This document shows, one piece after another, positions 5,435 through 9,080 of a stretch of 9,080 nt of DNA. The notes beneath the pieces were generated by a model. It had not been told where the DNA came from and did not search any database. It saw nothing but the letters and a program-made list of their open reading frames with translations. The translations under genes and the position numbers were made by a program. The stretch spans positions 1-9,080 of the forward strand of contig JAAYND010000019.1 of the NCBI GenBank assembly GCA_012521035.1. The letters run 5' to 3'. Source of the DNA: Methanomicrobiales archaeon. GTDB taxonomy: Archaea; Halobacteriota; Methanomicrobia; Methanomicrobiales; Methanoculleaceae. Each line of letters begins with the position of its first letter. Position 1 is the stretch's first letter.

Positions 5435-7066
5435 ATGCTTTCTTACTTTGGTAACTCGCACAACATCGAACAGTTCTCAATCGGATTCGACCTGATCGGA
5501 GAACATCTCTCTGAGAGCGTGATCGTTGATATCATCGCGGAGATCGAGGAGATACAGGACAATTATCCCGATGATCAATATGTTGCTATTGCGCTTGACG
5601 GCCTCTATGACGCTATCGGGGAGCGAGAAGAGGCGTTTGACGCCCTTGAAAGTCAGACCATATTCGTTGAGAGTTCGATCATCCTGCTCCGTATGGCGCG
5701 ACAGCTGATGCTCTCAGGGAAGGAAGAAGAAGCCAGAGAGCTGCTTGAGAGGATCACCCGGAAGAACATAGATGGATCGGTGCCGAGGGAGCTCCACATA
5801 CTGCTTGCATTCGCCCGCCTGGGTGACCGGGAAACGTTTGCCAGAATATGGCACGAGATGATTGAACGGTTCTCTCTCGCAGAACCAATCCCGGCTGCAG
5901 AACTCATCCAGTCTCCCGGGAGATACTCGCTGCTCGAAGTTCTCCCGTTCAGGGAACAGATCGAGGCGATTGAGTACCTCTTCTCGTACCAGATCCTGGA
6001 AGGCAGGGAGGTCGAAGCATACAGCCTTATCCATAACCTCCGGTTCTACCTGGTAAACCTCCTCGTCGGGGCATATGTGCACGGCCTGGATGAGGGGAGT
6101 ATCGAATGCCTCCCGGCGTTGCCGGTGATCAAAGCAATCTCTGAGGGGAGCATCGATGTCGTGGAAAAGATCCTCTCTATGCATGGCCCGTTCTCTGACA
6201 AAATGCTCCTTGAGAAGATCGAAGAGCATGTGAAAGAGATCCGGCAATCGGGCGTAGAGACGATCGTAATGGATGAACTGGTACGTCGAGCGTTTGATCC
6301 TGCCCGGCCGATCGGGGAGACGCTCGACGCACTGCGTACGCGTACCGGGGGGGACGACGAACCGATCATCAAGGTGCTCAGCGAGAGGGAGATGGAGCTC
6401 CTTATAGAGGGAAGCTGGGATCTCATCGCGGCACTCCATGAGGCGCATCCAGACGACCACCGCCTCATAAGTAAAATGTACTGGATACTGAAGTCAGAGG
6501 ATAAGTACGATGATGCACTGATGCTTGCCGGGCAGTATCCGTTCCTGGAACAGGAGGATAGCTCGTTCAATACAACGAAGCTAAACGCGCTCTCTTCATC
6601 GGATAAGGAGGCTGCCTTCCAGCATCTCCTCGGAGAGATGAAAGAGAAGCGCATGTTACGGCGCTACGGTGACCTGTTTGAGCTCGCACTCGCACTCGAC
6701 CGGATGGATGAGGTCTCTTCTCTCAGGCAGATCTTTGCCGCACAAAGGGTAACGCAAGCAACGCACATGCTGAACGCACTGGATCGCCTGAAGAAGGGGA
6801 AGGTGAAGGGAGGCCTGGCGCTGATCGATCGCGCTATAGACTCAGGTTTCCCGAAAGATCTCGCCCTGATGATCTCAGCACACGCTCTTCTATCAGTGGG
6901 CTACCCGAAACGAGTCATCGGACTCAGTGAGGCGATGCTCAAGGATTCACTACCGCCGGAGGATGTCTACCCGCTGCTCATCCGGGCGTACCGGGAGCTT
7001 GGCCGGGAGGCCGAAGCACGCGAGGCAGAAGCAGCATTTGAGGCACTACAGCGACCGGAAGAATAG
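5435..7066 (+). CDS. TPR-like helical repeat protein, function unknown
   Basis: I do not recognise a named family for this 543-residue protein. It is acidic and predicted almost entirely helical, with no signal peptide, no clear membrane span and no catalytic motif. Helix-pair repeats of TPR type are seen at about 80-112 (around GKEEEARELLERI), 116-146, 445-472 (around KVKGGLALIDRAI), 475-505 and best at 508-540, where PEDVYPLLIRAYRELGREAEA fits the TPR pattern. The middle (about 170-440) is helical but less regular. Such proteins usually serve as cytosolic scaffolds, so a protein-binding role is likely but the partner is unknown. The ATG at 5435 is chosen because a TATA box sits about 25-30 bases upstream; there is no Shine-Dalgarno, consistent with a leaderless mRNA. 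An ATG at 5430 is in another frame and soon stops. The gene stands alone between the cdc48 terminator and the ligase promoter. Confidence 0.85.
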   Translation: MLSYFGNSHNIEQFSIGFDLIGEHLSESVIVDIIAEIEEIQDNYPDDQYVAIALDGLYDAIGEREEAFDALESQTIFVESSIILLRMARQLMLSGKEEEARELLERITRKNIDGSVPRELHILLAFARLGDRETFARIWHEMIERFSLAEPIPAAELIQSPGRYSLLEVLPFREQIEAIEYLFSYQILEGREVEAYSLIHNLRFYLVNLLVGAYVHGLDEGSIECLPALPVIKAISEGSIDVVEKILSMHGPFSDKMLLEKIEEHVKEIRQSGVETIVMDELVRRAFDPARPIGETLDALRTRTGGDDEPIIKVLSEREMELLIEGSWDLIAALHEAHPDDHRLISKMYWILKSEDKYDDALMLAGQYPFLEQEDSSFNTTKLNALSSSDKEAAFQHLLGEMKEKRMLRRYGDLFELALALDRMDEVSSLRQIFAAQRVTQATHMLNALDRLKKGKVKGGLALIDRAIDSGFPKDLALMISAHALLSVGYPKRVIGLSEAMLKDSLPPEDVYPLLIRAYRELGREAEAREAEAAFEALQRPEE

Positions 7067-7103
7067 CCGCGACCGCCCGGCCGCCGCCCTCCGTACCGGG
7101 ACT

Positions 7104-7134
7104 CCCTGCGCGGTTGAGTGAACGGGGCGCAGGG
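7104..7134 (+). repeat. Hairpin downstream of the TPR gene
   Basis: CCCTGCGC (7104-7111) and GCGCAGGG (7127-7134) form a perfect 8-base stem with a 15-base loop, 37 bases after the stop at 7066. No T-run follows, so it is not a standard terminator. It may mark or protect the 3' end of the transcript. The remainder of the 228-base gap up to 7250 holds nothing else I can support. Confidence 0.35.
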
Positions 7135-7252
7135 GTCTCTGGCAATCTCTACCGCTCCTGTGGTTCCAGGCGGCTATAAGACCGATGGGATGGCTGACCT
7201 GTGGGACCGACCGCGCCGGGGTGGGACAACCTATTTACTGCCCCGTGAACAA

Positions 7253-7260
7253 ATTTATAC
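7253..7260 (+). promoter_or_regulatory. TATA box for the acyl-CoA ligase gene
   Basis: ATTTATAC within an AT-rich patch, centred near 7256. The predicted transcription start is near 7280-7283, giving a leader of about 12-15 bases that still contains the GGAG ribosome-binding site at 7284-7287. This position inside a possible longer reading frame is a main reason for choosing the ATG at 7295. Confidence 0.6.
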
Positions 7261-7269
7261 ATCAAAGCG

Positions 7270-7303
7270 CATCCATGCCGAACGGAGACCATCCATGCCG
7301 AAC
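7270..7303 (+). repeat. 14-base direct repeat spanning the start codon
   Basis: CATCCATGCCGAAC occurs perfectly at 7270-7283 and again at 7290-7303, with six bases (GGAGAC) between, a 20-base period. The second copy carries the true ATG (7295). The ATG in the first copy (7275) is out of frame and would give a 27-codon frame ending at 7358. Confidence 0.9.
7284..7287 (+). promoter_or_regulatory. Ribosome-binding site deciding the ligase start
   Basis: GGAG lies seven bases before the ATG at 7295, a standard spacing. It falls exactly in the spacer of the 14-base direct repeat, so only the second of the two duplicated ATGs has a Shine-Dalgarno. Confidence 0.6.
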
Positions 7304-8821
7304 TGTACAACATTCCTCGATGCCAACGCCCATATCACAGGAAAACTCGCCCTCATAGTCCCCTCCAGGAACGAATCTTATACCTACGCCGAACTCCTGG
7401 ACAGGGTCGCCCGGGTCGGGCGCGGCCTCATCGACCTCGGGATCGAGCGCGGGGACCGTGTCTGCATCTACCTGGAGAGCTCGCCTGAGTACCTCATCAC
7501 ATACCTCGCCCTCTGGCGTATCGGCGCCGTCGCGGTCCCGACGAACCGGGTCTACCAGGAGGACGAGGTTTTCTACGCTCTCCGCGACGCAGGAGCAGTG
7601 GCCGTCATTACCGACGTGGAGGGGGCGGCCCTCATCAACCGCATCCGGGGCCAGGTGCCGGCACTCCGGCATGTCGTCGCGGTCGGCGGGGAGACCTGGG
7701 CGGATCTCCTCCGTGCGCCGGCAGGCCTCCGTGCAGTCAACTGCCGGTTCGACGACCTCTGTCAGATCCAGTACACCTCCGGCACCACCGGGAAGCCCAG
7801 GGGCGCCATGCTCACTCACGGCAACTGGATAGCGGCGATGGATGCCGAGCGCGAAGTCCTGGGGCTCACCGCTGATGACGTCTACCTCGGGATATACCCG
7901 ATGGGACATGTCGGGATCAGCTGGGGGCTCTCCACACTCCGGGCGGGCGGAACCTACGTCGTCATGGAGAGGTTTGACCTCGCCCGCTACCTCACCCTCG
8001 CCCGGGAGTACCGGGCCACGATCGTCGCCGGGATGCCGCCGGTGATCCACTCCCTTATACAGACACCCCCCGGGACCGAGACGGCACTCGCCACCGCCAG
8101 GGTGATGATCAGCGGCGGCGGTCCCCTGGGGCCCGGTATCTGGAAACCTTTCCATGAGAGGTTCAGGATCCCGGTCGTCAACGCCTACGGCCTTTCAGAG
8201 ACGATCGTCGTCGGGACCGGGACCGCCATCCGCCCCGAACACTACGCGACCGCCGACGAGTTCCGGAGCGTCGGAACACCGGTCGGGTTCTCGGAGGTGA
8301 AGATCGTCGATGCGGATGATCCGGACCGGGAGCTCGGGCCCGGGGAAGACGGCGAGATCGCTCTCCGGGGGCCGGCGGTGGCCTCCGGCTACTGGCAGAT
8401 GCCGGAGGAGTCGGCGGCCGTTTTCCTCCCCGACGGCTGGTTCCTGACCGGCGATCTCGGTCACCTGGATGAGGAGGGGATGCTCTACATAACCGACCGG
8501 AAGAAGGATATGATCGTCATGTCTGGCTGGAAGATCTACCCGACCGAGGTCGAGAACGTCCTCGTCCAGCACCCGGGCATCCGTGATGTAGCGGTCTTCG
8601 GGTGCCCGGATGAGCGCCGGGGCGAAGTCCCGGTGGCGGTTGTGATCCCCGCATCAGGTAACGGCATTGCGCCTGACGATATCATAACCTTCGCTAAGAA
8701 TCACCTTGCGGGCTACAAGATCCCCCGCCGGATCATCATCGCAGACGATATCCCACGGGTGAACGGGTGGAAACTCCTCAGGAAGCGCCTCAGGGAAGAG
8801 TACTGCATATCCGGCGCATAA
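7295..8821 (+). CDS. AMP-forming acyl-CoA synthetase/ligase
   Basis: ANL-superfamily enzyme that activates a carboxylic acid as acyl-AMP and normally passes it to CoA (family knowledge). It has 508 residues, the size of fatty acyl- or aryl-CoA ligases and much shorter than acetyl-CoA synthetase (about 650). Motifs in order: phosphate loop YTSGTTGKPRG (160-170), YGLSE (298-302), TGDLG (385-389, Asp387 contacting ribose), hinge region DRKKDMI (401-407) followed by SGWKIYPTEVE, and the C-terminal catalytic lysine Lys493 in PRVNGWKLLRK. At that last site the usual TGK is GWK, with the lysine kept. Substrate cannot be told from sequence; a fatty or aromatic acid is a guess. The frame is open back to a GTG at 7118, but the ATG at 7295 has a GGAG at the right spacing, a TATA box before it, and starts just ahead of the conserved N-terminal region. 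It is probably transcribed from its own promoter. Confidence 0.92.
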   Translation: MPNCTTFLDANAHITGKLALIVPSRNESYTYAELLDRVARVGRGLIDLGIERGDRVCIYLESSPEYLITYLALWRIGAVAVPTNRVYQEDEVFYALRDAGAVAVITDVEGAALINRIRGQVPALRHVVAVGGETWADLLRAPAGLRAVNCRFDDLCQIQYTSGTTGKPRGAMLTHGNWIAAMDAEREVLGLTADDVYLGIYPMGHVGISWGLSTLRAGGTYVVMERFDLARYLTLAREYRATIVAGMPPVIHSLIQTPPGTETALATARVMISGGGPLGPGIWKPFHERFRIPVVNAYGLSETIVVGTGTAIRPEHYATADEFRSVGTPVGFSEVKIVDADDPDRELGPGEDGEIALRGPAVASGYWQMPEESAAVFLPDGWFLTGDLGHLDEEGMLYITDRKKDMIVMSGWKIYPTEVENVLVQHPGIRDVAVFGCPDERRGEVPVAVVIPASGNGIAPDDIITFAKNHLAGYKIPRRIIIADDIPRVNGWKLLRKRLREEYCISGA

Positions 8822-8868
8822 GACCGGATCAGGTACCATTAAAGGAAGGGCGGTGGATAGATAGTTCC

Positions 8869-8872
8869 GGAG
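8869..8872 (+). promoter_or_regulatory. Ribosome-binding site for the KaiC-like gene
   Basis: GGAG ends nine bases before the GTG at 8882. An in-frame TAG at 8873-8875 immediately follows it, so GTG is the first usable start in this frame. A weak TATA-like TTAAAG lies near 8839-8844; otherwise the gene may be read through from the ligase, 60 bases upstream. Confidence 0.5.
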
Positions 8873-8881
8873 TAGACCAGC

Positions 8882-9080
8882 GTGGCAGATACCATCCGAC
8901 GTTCAACAGGAATTATAGGTCTCGATCTTGCGCTCAATGGCGGATTCCCGCCACACGCCCACGTCATCGTCTCCGGCCTTCCTTTAAGCGGCCTCGAACT
9001 CCTGGCGCAGCAGTTCTGGAAGGGCGGCAAGGAGAGCGGTACGTACCTCATGCTTGATGCCGTGCCGCAGGAGGGGATGA
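8882..9080 (+). CDS. KaiC/RecA-like domain protein with degenerate Walker A (partial)
   Basis: The frame opens with GTG at 8882 and runs without a stop to the window edge, giving 66 complete codons. The opening resembles archaeal KaiC/RadA-like ATPases: STGIIGLDLALNGGFPP (residues 8-24) matches the family's STGIPGLDELLGGG-type start, VIVSG (28-32) the first core strand, LELLAQQF (38-45) the helix after the P-loop, and TYLMLDA (54-60) the next strand. At the P-loop the sequence is GLPLSGLE (32-39) where GxxGxGKT is expected: the second glycine, the lysine and the threonine are replaced by Leu35, Leu38 and Glu39. ATP binding is therefore unlikely in this domain, and the protein may be a structural or regulatory relative. 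Only the N-terminus is visible, so a second intact domain cannot be excluded. Confidence 0.75.
   Translation, partial: MADTIRRSTGIIGLDLALNGGFPPHAHVIVSGLPLSGLELLAQQFWKGGKESGTYLMLDAVPQEGM

Noticed and set aside
5714..6460. 248-codon minus-strand frame inside the TPR gene
   Set aside because: No promoter, ribosome-binding site or recognisable motif; the plus-strand frame is longer and reads as a plausible helical protein.
7118..7294. 59-residue N-terminal extension of the acyl-CoA ligase from a GTG at 7118
   Set aside because: It has no family similarity and lacks a ribosome-binding site, and the TATA box and GGAG at 7253-7287 lie inside it; the ATG at 7295 fits better.
7275..7358. 27-codon frame from the first duplicated ATG
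   Set aside because: No Shine-Dalgarno, and the predicted transcript starts downstream of it; kept only as a remark on the repeat.
7262..8155. 297-codon minus-strand frame inside the ligase gene
   Set aside because: Antisense shadow; the plus strand carries all ANL motifs through this stretch.
8767..9057. 96-codon plus-strand frame across the ligase end
   Set aside because: Overlaps the end of the ligase and the better supported GTG-started KaiC-like frame; its product is basic and proline-rich with no motif.

Overview
This window looks like chromosomal DNA of a euryarchaeon, most likely a methanogen of the Methanomicrobiales (Methanoculleus-like). The evidence is a RadB recombinase paralogue (a euryarchaeal family), an archaeal two-ring Cdc48 ATPase, AT-rich TATA boxes about 25 bases upstream of starts in otherwise GC-rich DNA, and very short or absent leaders. 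The genus is an inference from overall resemblance; no search was run.

Layout, left to right: (1) 12-830, dapF on the plus strand, the lysine-branch epimerase. Its 3' end overlaps by 14 bases the 3' end of a leftward two-gene unit, larC-radB (2678 down to 817), whose genes overlap by four bases (TTGA) with a TTG start for radB. (2) 2679-2724, a 46-base divergent promoter region between larC and cdc48, with one TATA box for each direction placed so that the two initiation complexes should exclude each other. (3) 2725-5142, cdc48, an 805-residue AAA+ unfoldase with an apparent internal duplication in the second ATPase module and a degenerate C-terminal proteasome-docking tail, followed by a clear hairpin-plus-T-run terminator. 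(4) 5143-5434, a 292-base non-coding gap with the terminator, a short inverted repeat and a TATA box flanked by a perfect 7-base inverted repeat. (5) 5435-7066, a 543-residue all-helical TPR-like protein of unknown role. (6) 7067-7294, a 228-base gap with a hairpin, a TATA box and a duplicated 14-base start-codon context. (7) 7295-8821, an AMP-forming acyl-CoA ligase-type enzyme. (8) 8882 to the window end, the start of a KaiC/RecA-like protein whose Walker A motif is degenerate.

The genes do not form one pathway: they are mostly housekeeping functions (lysine biosynthesis, recombination, nickel-pincer cofactor maturation, protein unfolding) followed by three less defined genes. No mobile element, CRISPR array, tRNA or rRNA was seen. 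The most interesting points are the duplicated lid segment and EYQ tail of Cdc48, the compact divergent promoter, the TATA-embracing palindrome ahead of the TPR gene, the duplicated start context of the ligase, and the Walker-A-less KaiC-like protein at the right edge.
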